From positions 1 through 25,520 of the forward strand of contig JAYNHH010000032.1 in NCBI GenBank assembly GCA_038107835.1: a DNA stretch of 25,520 nt, written 5' to 3'. Source of the DNA: MED-G116 sp038107835. Its GTDB lineage: Bacteria; Pseudomonadota; Alphaproteobacteria; Puniceispirillales; Puniceispirillaceae. Position 1 is the first letter of the stretch; the number at the start of each line of letters is the position of its first letter. Positions 7,478-14,158 of the stretch are shown piece after piece. The position numbers and the translations under genes are program-made. The notes beneath the pieces were generated by a model. That model was not told the DNA's origin and ran no database searches. It saw only the letters and a list, made by a program, of their open reading frames with translations.

Positions 7478-9313
7478 GTGACTGCCGACAGCGCGTTCAT
7501 GGGGGTTGCACGCTCGGCAGGCGGCGCGCGCTGGCAGGAAATTCCGAAACATGTTACGGAGACTGATCTCGATCGGTTTGCCGCTGGGCTGGTCCAGCAA
7601 TTCACCGATCTGCCGCTGCCCATTGCCCGCATTCTGGCGGCGCGCGGGATTACCGCCGAGGCATTGCCCGCGCATATCGACCCAAAATTACGTGATCTGC
7701 TGCCTGATCCGTCGCGCTTTCAGGATATGGACCGGGCCACGGCACGGCTGGCCGATTGTGTCGAGGCTGGCGAGCCGATCGGCGTGTTTGGCGATTATGA
7801 CGTCGATGGGGCGGCGGCGGCAGCGCTGCTGGTAACGGTGATGCGCGAGCTTGGCGTTGCCGTCGAGGTTCATATTCCTGACCGGTTTTCCGAGGGTTAT
7901 GGGCCGAATGAGGCGGCGCTGCTGGCGCTCAGGGAGCGCGGGGCAAAGCTGCTGGTGACGGTGGATTGTGGGATTACGGCGCATGCGCCACTGGCCGCCG
8001 TGGCCAGCACCGGCATGGATGTCATTGTCATCGACCATCATATCGCCGGACCCGAATTGCCGCCGGCGCATAGTGTGATCAACCCGAACCGGCTGGATGA
8101 GACAGGTGAGTATGGGGCGCTCTGTGCCGCTGGCGTGTGTTTCATCACGCTTGTCGGGCTGGTGCGTGAGCTGCGTGCGCGGCGGTTTTTCACCGATCAG
8201 CGCCCGCCACCTGATCTGATGATGCGCCTTGATCTGGTGGCGCTGGCGACGGTCTGCGATGTGGTGCCGCTTGTCGGGCTGAACCGGGCGTTTGTGGCGC
8301 AGGGGCTGAAAATCATGGCAAAACGGCAGAATCCGGGGCTTGCCAGCCTCGCCGATGTCGCCGGGATGAAGGCCGCGCCGAATGGCTATGCGCTGAGCTT
8401 TCTGCTGGGGCCGCGAATCAATGCTGGCGGGCGCATTGGCTCGTCGCAGACAGGGGTCCGGCTGCTGGCGACAGAATCGGTGGATGAGGCGGTGGGGCTG
8501 GCCGCCCGGCTTGACCAGCTCAACCAGGAACGACGGCAGATCGAGGAGGGCATCCGCCAGCAGGCGATTGACCGGGCCAGCGCGCTGGTGCAGGCGGATG
8601 TGCTGGTGCTGGCCGACAGGGCGTGGCATGAGGGTGTGATCGGCATCGTCGCCGGCCGTCTGCGCGAACGGTTCGGCAAGCCGGCTTGCGTGATCGCGCT
8701 TGGGCCCGATGGTGTTGGCAAGGGGTCAGCGCGCTCAATACCCGGTTTTCGGCTTGGCAGCGCGATTATCGCGGCGCATCAGGCAGGGATTCTGCTGGGC
8801 GGCGGTGGGCATGACATGGCCGCCGGATTTTCCATCGAGGAGAGGCAGATTGACGCCCTGCAGGCGTTTCTGGCCGAAAGAATGGCACAGGATCTGGCCG
8901 GACAGGCGCCGCAGATGGTGCGCGAGGTGAGCGCGGTGCTGAGCTGCGCCGGCGTGCAGCCGGAGATCGCCGACTGGCTGGAGCGGCTGGGGCCGTTTGG
9001 CAATGGCAATCCGGAACCGCGCTTTGTCCTTCCCGACTGCCGGGTCAAATTCGCAAAGCCGGTTGGCAGCGATGGCGCGCATATTTCCTGCCGGCTTGAT
9101 GATGGCGGCGGGACAGTGCTGAACGCGATTGCCTTTCAGGCGGGCGGCGCACCGCTTGGCCAGCTGTTGCTGGCGGCGGCCGATGGGCGCTATGTGCATG
9201 TTCTGGGGCGGATCAGGCGCGATGATTTCCGTGGTGGCAGGGCGATGCAGATCGAAATCGAGGACGCCGCCACACCGCCACAGAGCATTTTTGGCGCAGG
9301 CGGGGACAGATAG
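7478..9313 (+). CDS. recJ: Single-stranded-DNA-specific exonuclease RecJ
   Basis: The 611-aa product is the DHH/DHHA1 5'-3' ssDNA exonuclease used in recombination and mismatch repair. Seen: DHH domain motif I DYDVDG (residues 106-111), the VDCGI segment, motif III with DHH at 186-188, the linker helix, and the DHHA1 motif GGGGHDMAAGF (441-451), followed by the C-terminal OB-fold region. E. coli RecJ is 577 aa. The start is GTG 7478, abutting the hom TAG. GAGGTGGAGG just upstream, inside the end of hom, serves as ribosome binding site. It is very probably cotranscribed with hom. Confidence 0.94.
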   Translation: MTADSAFMGVARSAGGARWQEIPKHVTETDLDRFAAGLVQQFTDLPLPIARILAARGITAEALPAHIDPKLRDLLPDPSRFQDMDRATARLADCVEAGEPIGVFGDYDVDGAAAAALLVTVMRELGVAVEVHIPDRFSEGYGPNEAALLALRERGAKLLVTVDCGITAHAPLAAVASTGMDVIVIDHHIAGPELPPAHSVINPNRLDETGEYGALCAAGVCFITLVGLVRELRARRFFTDQRPPPDLMMRLDLVALATVCDVVPLVGLNRAFVAQGLKIMAKRQNPGLASLADVAGMKAAPNGYALSFLLGPRINAGGRIGSSQTGVRLLATESVDEAVGLAARLDQLNQERRQIEEGIRQQAIDRASALVQADVLVLADRAWHEGVIGIVAGRLRERFGKPACVIALGPDGVGKGSARSIPGFRLGSAIIAAHQAGILLGGGGHDMAAGFSIEERQIDALQAFLAERMAQDLAGQAPQMVREVSAVLSCAGVQPEIADWLERLGPFGNGNPEPRFVLPDCRVKFAKPVGSDGAHISCRLDDGGGTVLNAIAFQAGGAPLGQLLLAAADGRYVHVLGRIRRDDFRGGRAMQIEIEDAATPPQSIFGAGGDR

Positions 9314-9336
9314 GTGAAAATTGCGTGAAAAGCGGC

Positions 9337-9365
9337 TTGATTTGCCCCGCAGAATTGACTAAACA
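9337..9365 (+). promoter_or_regulatory. Candidate sigma70 promoter for tRNA-Glu
   Basis: TTGATT (9337-9342) and TAAACA (9360-9365) are separated by exactly 17 bases and end 19 bases before the mature tRNA 5' end. Both hexamers are imperfect, so this rests mainly on spacing and position. Confidence 0.35.
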
Positions 9366-9384
9366 CACCGTCACTGGCCTTTAA

Positions 9385-9460
<76 letters not shown>

Positions 9461-9489
9461 GTTTTACCGGAGGCACAGCCTCGAAAACA

Positions 9490-9525
9490 AGCCCTCGGCC
9501 CGGACAGGCCGGGGGCTGTTTTTTT
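9490..9525 (+). terminator. Rho-independent terminator after tRNA-Glu
   Basis: An 11-bp stem (AGCCCTCGGCC with GGCCGGGGGCT, one G-U pair) and a short loop are followed by a run of seven T. It lies about 30 bases after the tRNA. Confidence 0.85.
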
Positions 9526-9577
9526 GGGATTTTCCGGGGGGTGGTCTGGTGGACGCTCACACCCTTGTGAAGTCAGG

Positions 9578-9593
9578 CCCGGGCGCAGCGGCT
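9578..9593 (+). repeat. 16-bp interspersed sequence, copy 1
   Basis: CCCGGGCGCAGCGGCT occurs here and exactly again at 19862-19877. Both copies lie in the spacer that follows a tRNA gene and shortly before a small protein gene. Confidence 0.6.
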
Positions 9594-9628
9594 TTACCCC
9601 GGACGGCCGCAGATTATAGATTGACGGT

Positions 9629-9916
9629 ATGATGATGCGATGGATTTTGCCATTGCTCCTGTCGTTGATGTTTAATGCCAAAGCGCAATATAATCTGGGT
9701 GTGATGTATGGCATAGGCCGAGGCGTTGTGCAGGATTATGTCACCGCCCATATGTGGGGCAATATCGCGCGGGCCAATGGGAGCGATAATGGCGGAAAGC
9801 TGGTTGATTTGCTGGAAACCCTGATGAGCCGTACGCAGATTGCCACCGCGCAGGAGCGCGCCAGCGCTTGTGTGGCCCGGCAATATAGGGAATGCCAGGT
9901 AGGGACTGCCAGATAG
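9629..9916 (+). CDS. Short secreted Sel1-repeat protein
   Basis: The 95-aa product has an N-terminal hydrophobic signal-like segment (residues 1-18, probable cleavage after AKA) and a single Sel1-type unit: AQYNLGVMYGIGRGV followed by QDYVTAHMWGNIARANG (about residues 19-51). Sel1 repeats are alpha-helical adaptors, usually in tandem, so one unit is short for the family and suggests a relic of a longer protein. The last codons (RECQVGTAR) lie inside the 14-bp tandem repeat that starts at 9888, so the C-terminus has been written by the repeat. ATG 9632 or 9635 could equally be the start. Confidence 0.6.
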   Translation: MMMRWILPLLLSLMFNAKAQYNLGVMYGIGRGVVQDYVTAHMWGNIARANGSDNGGKLVDLLETLMSRTQIATAQERASACVARQYRECQVGTAR

Positions 9917-9957
9917 GGTATGCCAGATGGGGAACGCCAGATGGGATATGGCAGATC
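9888..9957 (+). repeat. 14-bp tandem repeat, five copies
   Basis: The unit is approximately GGGAATGCCAGATG. The GCCAG core starts at 9894, 9908, 9922 and 9936, and GGCAG continues the phase at 9950, giving an exact 14-bp period. The array overlaps the 3' end of the Sel1 gene. Confidence 0.85.
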
Positions 9958-9995
9958 ACAGGACACGTGAGAGGCAGACATGAGGCCAGAGACAG

Positions 9996-10169
9996 ATGAG
10001 CGCAGACCGGCATGAGGAGGATATCGACGCATCCGCACCCCCGCTGGCGCGCTGTCCTGCCTGCGGCCAGCCGGAACAGCTTGTCTGGGTGCATGGGCAT
10101 GGGCAATGCGCGCATTGCCGGATGAATGTCATGCCCTGCTGCGATGGCGCGGTGTGCGAGAGTGACTAG
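9996..10169 (+). CDS. Small zinc-ribbon protein (57 aa)
   Basis: An ATG at 9996 opens a 57-codon frame with seven cysteines: CPAC at residues 20-23, CAHC at 38-41, CC at 48-49 and C54. Two CxxC knuckles 14 residues apart form a plausible zinc ribbon, and WVHGHGQCAHCRMNVMPCC reads as conserved protein rather than chance. The N-terminal 18 residues are acidic and probably unstructured. No clear ribosome binding site is visible, partly because repeat-like DNA lies just upstream. Function is unknown; a role in nucleic-acid binding or metal handling would be a guess. Confidence 0.6.
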   Translation: MSADRHEEDIDASAPPLARCPACGQPEQLVWVHGHGQCAHCRMNVMPCCDGAVCESD

Positions 10170-10308
10170 CGGCAGATGGATCTGGATGCGGGGTTGCGGC
10201 GAAACGACCCGCCCTGTGCAGTGCGGCGTGTTTAGGGGCTTGCCAGACAGGCTGCAGGCTTTATAACCGGGTGATCAAAACGACGCCATCCGGGCGGGGG
10301 AGTTCATC

Positions 10309-10407
10309 ATGGACGCAACAATCGGCCTTATGCTTGTCATCGGGTTTCCGCTCGCACTCTGTTTTGCCCTGTGGGCATTCGGCAAAGTGTCGGTCCGCCC
10401 CGACTGA
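10309..10407 (+). CDS. Single-TM small protein (32 aa)
   Basis: ATG 10309 is preceded by CGGGGGAG at a 5-base spacing and opens 32 codons. The product is one hydrophobic helix (about residues 5-24, IGLMLVIGFPLALCFALWAF) with a short positively charged tail ending SVRPD. Size and shape resemble small accessory subunits of membrane complexes, but I recognise no family. The 130 bases upstream contain no other gene. Confidence 0.45.
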   Translation: MDATIGLMLVIGFPLALCFALWAFGKVSVRPD

Positions 10408-10415
10408 CTCCCGAC

Positions 10416-10500
10416 TCACGGATCGGTTTTCACGGGTCTGTTTTCACGGACGTGATATCGGAAACGTGATATCGGAGACGCGATGATGGGGGTGATATCG
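10416..10500 (+). repeat. 14-bp-phased repeats (two motifs)
   Basis: TCACGG occurs at 10416, 10430 and 10444 (period 14). GTGATATCGG follows at 10452 and 10466 (period 14), with a degenerate copy near 10480 and a further GTGATATCG at 10492. The block fills the space between the 32-aa gene and the 3' end of the minus-strand scaffold gene. Confidence 0.7.
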
Positions 10501-10534
10501 GGGGTGGAACCCGGACCTTCGTTGAGGACCGTGG

Positions 10535-10960
10535 TCAGCCGCCCGTTGCGGTATCGCTGAGGGCGGCGGTGCCGGCCTCGAAGGCAAGCAACACACATTT
10601 CTGACGGTTTCTGATCCGCCGGACAGGGGTGAAATCCTGCATTGCCGGCTCGATCTGCGCGCTGTCATCGGTGCCAAGCCAGGCGGTAAAGCCGGTTTGC
10701 AGGGCCGGCAGTGCGGTGGCGGTCATACCCGGGGCAAGGCTGGCGAACAGACCGGCACCCGCCTCGCACAGCGCACAGCCGCGCACAGCGGCCGAGACAT
10801 CGGTGATGACGTTGTCGGCATCAAGGCAAAGGCGTACCTCGACACGGTCGCCGCAGGTCGGGTTGGAGATGGTGGCGGAAACAAAGGCACCGGAAAGCGG
10901 CGTGATCGCGCGGCCTGCCCTGGCCCAGCTGAGGATTTTTTCCTGATAGAGTGCGTCCAT
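10535..10960 (-). CDS. SufU/IscU-like iron-sulfur cluster scaffold protein
   Basis: The 141-aa product belongs to the NifU N-terminal family, which assembles Fe-S clusters or hands over sulfur. Seen: LYQEKILSWAR at the start, NPTCGD (Cys36, Asp38), GCALCEAG (Cys62 and Cys65) and QKCVLLAF (Cys122). The distance from the second to the last cysteine (60) matches SufU (about 62) better than E. coli IscU (43). An extra cysteine (Cys65) stands where most relatives have Ser or Gln. ATG at 10958-10960 is chosen because the conserved helix begins there; AAGGAG lies upstream on the minus strand. The frame is open further upstream, but the extra residues look non-conserved. Confidence 0.8.
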   Translation of the reverse strand: MDALYQEKILSWARAGRAITPLSGAFVSATISNPTCGDRVEVRLCLDADNVITDVSAAVRGCALCEAGAGLFASLAPGMTATALPALQTGFTAWLGTDDSAQIEPAMQDFTPVRRIRNRQKCVLLAFEAGTAALSDTATGG

Positions 10961-11036
10961 GAGCGTTACCCCAGCTCCTTCAAAACAAAACGAACGCATT
11001 GGTCTGCCGGTTGTCTGCCCCGGCAGGCTGGCTTGC

Positions 11037-11168
11037 TCAGCCAGCACCCTGCAGCAGCAGGGCAACGGCGCCAATGGCAACAATATAGGTCACGAGGACC
11101 ATCCAGTGCGTCCGTGAATAGACATTTTCCTCCGGCACATTCGCCGGACGTTGCTTAGCAGACCCCAT
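11037..11168 (-). CDS. Single-TM small protein (43 aa)
   Basis: On the minus strand ATG 11166-11168 follows GGGGGA at 4-base spacing and opens 43 codons; an in-frame ATG at 11178-11180 would give 47. The product has a polar N-terminus (about 21 residues) and one hydrophobic helix near the C-terminus (MVLVTYIVAIGAVALLLQ), so it is probably an anchored membrane peptide. It lies 76 bases upstream of the scaffold gene on the same strand and may share its transcript. I recognise no family. Confidence 0.5.
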   Translation of the reverse strand: MGSAKQRPANVPEENVYSRTHWMVLVTYIVAIGAVALLLQGAG

Positions 11169-11329
11169 TTTATCCCCCATATTATCGCCCGTAATCGCGG
11201 CCAGCGCATGTCAGATGCAGGGCCGCGGACAACAGCTTAACTGTGTGGCGGAAGCCACCACCCCGTTTTTCTAGCGTCTTGGCAGGGTGAAAACAAGCTG
11301 AAAAAGGGCGGGTTTTTGCGGAAATGGCG

Positions 11330-11358
11330 TTGCACAGACAGCCGGGCCTCTTTACATT
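11330..11358 (+). promoter_or_regulatory. Candidate promoter of the Mrp operon
   Basis: TTGCAC (11330-11335) and TACATT (11353-11358) are 17 bases apart and lie 54 bases before the mrpE start. Both hexamers are weak. The whole 230-base divergent space (11181-11411) otherwise shows only a small GTGGC/GCCAC hairpin near 11240-11255. Confidence 0.3.
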
Positions 11359-11411
11359 ATCGGCATTGTCTTATGGAAGGCATCGTTCCGGGTGGGGGTT
11401 TGTGACGCGTA

Positions 11412-11894
11412 ATGCGACCGTTGTTGTTATTTGTCATCTTGCTGGGCATGTGGCTGTTGATGTCGGGCCATTATACGCCGCTGATCACCTCCCTTGGCAT
11501 TGTCAGCTGTGGTCTGGCGGCGGCGCTGGCGCATCTGATGGGCGGGACCGACCGTGATGGGCTGCCGACGCATCTGTTTGCGCGGCTGCCTGGCTATCTT
11601 GTCTGGCTGTGCCGGGAAATCATCACCTCGAACATTGCCACCGGACGCATCATTCTCAAAGGCGGCACCGACGAGGAATGGTTCGAGGTGCCGGCGACGC
11701 AGACAAGTGATGCCGGCATTGTCACCTATGCCAATTCGATCACCCTGACGCCGGGGACGGTGACGGTCGATGTCACCAGCGAAAGGGATGGCAAAACGCG
11801 CTTTCTGGTGCATGCGCTGCACCCCGATTTCGGCGATGATGTGCGTGATGGCGAGATGGACCGCAGGGTCAGCGCTGTTGAGGGTGGTGCCTGA
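11412..11894 (+). CDS. mrpE: Na+/H+ antiporter subunit E (MrpE/MnhE)
   Basis: The 160-aa product has two to three N-terminal hydrophobic helices (about residues 2-45) followed by LPGYLVWLCREIITSNIATGRIIL, a hallmark of MrpE, and a soluble domain with TLTPGTVTVDV and FLVHAL. MrpE is a structural subunit of multisubunit cation/proton antiporters (equivalent to MbhA in archaeal hydrogenase complexes). It is first in the operon; its TGA overlaps the mrpF ATG by one base. The start has no ideal ribosome site (GGTGGGGG lies about 14 bases upstream), but the conserved helix begins at this Met. Confidence 0.92.
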   Translation: MRPLLLFVILLGMWLLMSGHYTPLITSLGIVSCGLAAALAHLMGGTDRDGLPTHLFARLPGYLVWLCREIITSNIATGRIILKGGTDEEWFEVPATQTSDAGIVTYANSITLTPGTVTVDVTSERDGKTRFLVHALHPDFGDDVRDGEMDRRVSAVEGGA

Positions 11895-12196
11895 TGATGA
11901 TGGTTGTTGCACTTGCCGGATGTGGCGTGGCCATGGTTCTGGCGCTGGTCCGCGCCGCCAGAGGGCCGACAGCCTTTGACCGGTTGCTGGCGGTCAATGC
12001 CATCGGCACGCTGGTCATTCTGGGAATCGCGCTGCATGGCTTCATCATGGGGCGGCCTGAATTTGTTGATATTTCAATCCTCTATGCGGTGATCAATTTC
12101 ATTGGCACCTTCGCCATTCTCAAGCTGTTCAGCACCGGTGGGCTGGGTGATCGTGGCGGCAAGGCCCGGGTCACACCCGAAACGGATGAGGGGTGA
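11894..12196 (+). CDS. mrpF: Na+/H+ antiporter subunit F (MrpF/MnhF)
   Basis: The 100-aa product has three hydrophobic helices. RAARGPTAFDRLLAVNAIGT between helices 1 and 2 is the family signature, and ISILYAVINFIGTFAILK forms helix 3. The subunit is small and membrane-embedded, equivalent to MbhB. The ATG overlaps the mrpE stop; ATG 11897 and 11900 are equivalent alternatives. Confidence 0.93.
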   Translation: MMMVVALAGCGVAMVLALVRAARGPTAFDRLLAVNAIGTLVILGIALHGFIMGRPEFVDISILYAVINFIGTFAILKLFSTGGLGDRGGKARVTPETDEG

Positions 12197-12200
12197 GGTG

Positions 12201-12695
12201 ATGGAGATGCTGCTGAGCTGGCTTTCTGGAGGGGCGCTGCTGCTGGGAACGGCGGCGCTGCTGGTCGGGGCTTTGGGGCTGGTCCGGCTGCCCAATCTGT
12301 TCAGCCGGATCCATGCGGTTGGCATGATGGACACCGCCGGGGTGGCCTTCATCACGCTTGGCATGCTCATTCATGAGGGGTTCTCGCTGGTCAGCGTGAA
12401 GCTGGCCGTCGTTGGCGTGTTCCTGTTCTTCACCAGCCCGATTGCCACGCATGCGGTGGCGCAGGTGGCGCATCGAAGCGGCTTTTCGCCGGTGAGCCCG
12501 GCGTCGAAAAAAAGGGCCACAAAAGCGGCCAAGACGGCAGCCAAGAAGAAAGCAGCCAAGAAGACGGCAGACGCAAAGAAAGTGGCCAGAAAGGCAGCGG
12601 TGAAGACGGCAGGCAAAAAGGCCACAGCCAGGAAGAAGGCCGCAGCCAAGAAGAAATCCGCCCAGAAGAAGGCAGCAAGGAAGGGGGCATCATGA
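12201..12695 (+). CDS. mrpG: Na+/H+ antiporter subunit G (MrpG) with lysine/alanine-rich C-terminal tail
   Basis: Residues 1-100 are a normal three-helix MrpG: LGLVRLPNLFSRIHAVGMMDTAG in the middle and FLFFTSPIATHAVAQVAH at the end. Residues 101-164 are a tail of 64 residues with 23 Lys, 4 Arg, 23 Ala and a single acidic residue (Asp), in repeated AAKK/KKAA units like histone H1 or bacterial H1-like proteins. By the positive-inside rule the tail should be cytoplasmic. The frame is intact: the stop overlaps the next ATG (ATGA). I chose ATG 12201, with GATGAGGGG upstream, five bases after the mrpF stop. The frame is open further upstream, inside mrpF, but that part is not MrpG-like. Confidence 0.92.
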   Translation: MEMLLSWLSGGALLLGTAALLVGALGLVRLPNLFSRIHAVGMMDTAGVAFITLGMLIHEGFSLVSVKLAVVGVFLFFTSPIATHAVAQVAHRSGFSPVSPASKKRATKAAKTAAKKKAAKKTADAKKVARKAAVKTAGKKATARKKAAAKKKSAQKKAARKGAS

Positions 12696-13294
12696 CCGGG
12701 TTGATGGTGAATATCTGCCTGTTGGCGCTGCTTGTTGTCATTGTCGTCATGGTGATGCGGACGCACCGGCTGTTTGCCGTGGTCGTGCTGTCGGGTGCCT
12801 ATTCGCTGATCTGTGCGGTGATTTTCGTCAATCTGGACGCGGTCGATGTCGCCTTTACCGAGGCGGCGGTTGGCGCTGGCATCTCGACCGTGCTGTTTCT
12901 GTCAGCCATGGCGGTGCTGCCGGCAAATGAGAAACAGCCACCGCGGGCGCACACGCTGACAAGCAACCTGGCCGGATTGGTGATCGTGGTGATTGTCGGT
13001 GGGTTGCTGATGCTGGCGGCGTTTGATCTGCCGGCGGTTGGCGACCCGAACGCGCCGGCGCAGCTGCATGTCGCGCCGCGCTATCTGGTGGAGAGCGATA
13101 AGGTGCTGCATATCCCGAATGTGGTGACGACGGTGCTGGCGAGCTATCGCGGTTTCGATACGCTTGGCGAGACGATTGTCGTGTTCACCGCCGGGCTTGG
13201 GGTGTTTATGCTGCTGTGCGGGGCAACGCGGACAGCGCGCCGCCGGATGGCCGGTTCGGAGCAGAACCGGGGGAGCGCACGTGATGAAGGATAA
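12692..13294 (+). CDS. MrpA C-terminal module as a separate subunit (MbhD + MbhE, DUF4040)
   Basis: The 200-aa membrane protein corresponds to the part of MrpA beyond the NuoL-like region. Residues about 5-77 are the MbhD/DUF4040 domain (MVMRTHRLFAVVVLSGAYSL, DVAFTEAAVGAGISTVLFL). Residues about 90-185 are the MbhE domain, with HIPNVVTTVLASYRGFDTLGE and a last helix. In MBH and MBS complexes these are separate subunits; in canonical Mrp they are fused to the end of MrpA. It is often annotated as subunit B in alphaproteobacteria. It overlaps mrpG by ATGA and mrpB by 11 bases. Confidence 0.88.
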   Translation: MTGLMVNICLLALLVVIVVMVMRTHRLFAVVVLSGAYSLICAVIFVNLDAVDVAFTEAAVGAGISTVLFLSAMAVLPANEKQPPRAHTLTSNLAGLVIVVIVGGLLMLAAFDLPAVGDPNAPAQLHVAPRYLVESDKVLHIPNVVTTVLASYRGFDTLGETIVVFTAGLGVFMLLCGATRTARRRMAGSEQNRGSARDEG

Positions 13295-13736
13295 TGTGAT
13301 CCTGCGCGTTGCCGCAAAAATTCTGTTCGCACCGATCATCGTGTTCGGCCTCTATGTGCAGTTCCATGGTGATTACGGCCCTGGTGGCGGCTTTCAGGCC
13401 GGGGTGATCATCGCCGCGGCGTTCATTCTGCATGCGCTGGTTTTCGGGCTGGAAGCCGGGCGGCGGCTGTTTCCCCTGTGGCTGAATATCTGGCTGCTGG
13501 CGGCCGGCGTTCTGATCTATGGCGCGGTGGGCGTCGTCTCGATGGGGCTGAACGGGCTGTTTCTCGACTATAATGTGCTGGCGGCATCGCCGGCGGCTGG
13601 CCAGCATATCGGCATTCTGCTGGTCGAGTTTGGCGTCGGGTTGACGGTGACGACGGTGATGCTGTTGCTTTTCCACGCTTTTGCCGGTTTCTCGCCGCGC
13701 GCCTTTGATGCCGACGACGCGGAGGAACAGGGATGA
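13284..13736 (+). CDS. mrpB: Na+/H+ antiporter subunit B (MrpB/MnhB)
   Basis: The 150-aa product has four hydrophobic helices. The MnhB signature FGLYVQFHGDYGPGGGFQAGV is at residues 21-41, and the C-terminal helix is ILLVEFGVGLTVTTVMLLLF. It is equivalent to MbhF. I chose ATG 13284, which overlaps the end of the preceding gene by 11 bases and has GGGGGAGCG upstream. GTG 13281 is a possible alternative. The stop overlaps mrpC by ATGA. Confidence 0.93.
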   Translation: MKDNVILRVAAKILFAPIIVFGLYVQFHGDYGPGGGFQAGVIIAAAFILHALVFGLEAGRRLFPLWLNIWLLAAGVLIYGAVGVVSMGLNGLFLDYNVLAASPAAGQHIGILLVEFGVGLTVTTVMLLLFHAFAGFSPRAFDADDAEEQG

Positions 13737-14158
13737 TGACCGAGGCACCCCTTGCCGTGACTCTGGCGGAAAACTGGAATTATCTGGTGGTGATCACGCT
13801 GATGATGTCCGGCCTGTTCATCGTCATCTCGCGCTTCAATCTGGTGAAAAAGCTGGTTGGTCTGTCGATTTTCCAGACATCGGTGTTTCTGTTCTATATC
13901 TCGGTTGGCAAGGTCGCCGGTGGCACGGCGCCGATCATCACTGGCGATCCCGATACGCTGTATTCCAATCCGCTGCCGCATGTGCTGATCCTGACGGCGA
14001 TTGTCGTCGGCGTGGCGACGACGGCGCTTGGCCTTGCGCTGGTGCTGCGGATCCACGCTGCCTTTGGCTCGATCGAGGAGGATGAGGTGCTGGCGATGAA
14101 GGCCGAGGACGGTCTGGAGCGGCTGCGCCGCAGGGTTGATGGGGAGGTGGAGCAATGA
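13733..14158 (+). CDS. mrpC: Na+/H+ antiporter subunit C (MrpC/MnhC, NuoK-like)
   Basis: The 141-aa product has three helices related to NuoK: WNYLVVITLMMSGLFIVIS (helix 1), LVKKLVGLSIFQTSVFLFYI (helix 2) and DTLYSNPLPHVLILTAIVVG leading to helix 3. The PLPHVLILTAIVVG segment is the conserved family core. It has a polar C-terminal extension of about 30 residues, rich in Glu and Arg. Start and stop both overlap neighbours by ATGA. Confidence 0.93.
   Translation: MMTEAPLAVTLAENWNYLVVITLMMSGLFIVISRFNLVKKLVGLSIFQTSVFLFYISVGKVAGGTAPIITGDPDTLYSNPLPHVLILTAIVVGVATTALGLALVLRIHAAFGSIEEDEVLAMKAEDGLERLRRRVDGEVEQ

Noticed and set aside
9888..10500. A CRISPR array formed by the regularly spaced repeats
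   Set aside because: The 14-bp units are contiguous and degenerate, without unique spacers, and there are no cas genes.
11239..11275. A terminator formed by GTGGC-GGAA-GCCAC followed by T residues
   Set aside because: The stem is only 5 bp, eight bases separate it from the T run, and no plus-strand gene ends upstream of it.
12501..12692. A separate histone-like gene instead of a tail on MrpG
   Set aside because: There is no start codon or ribosome site at the junction and the frame is continuous with MrpG.
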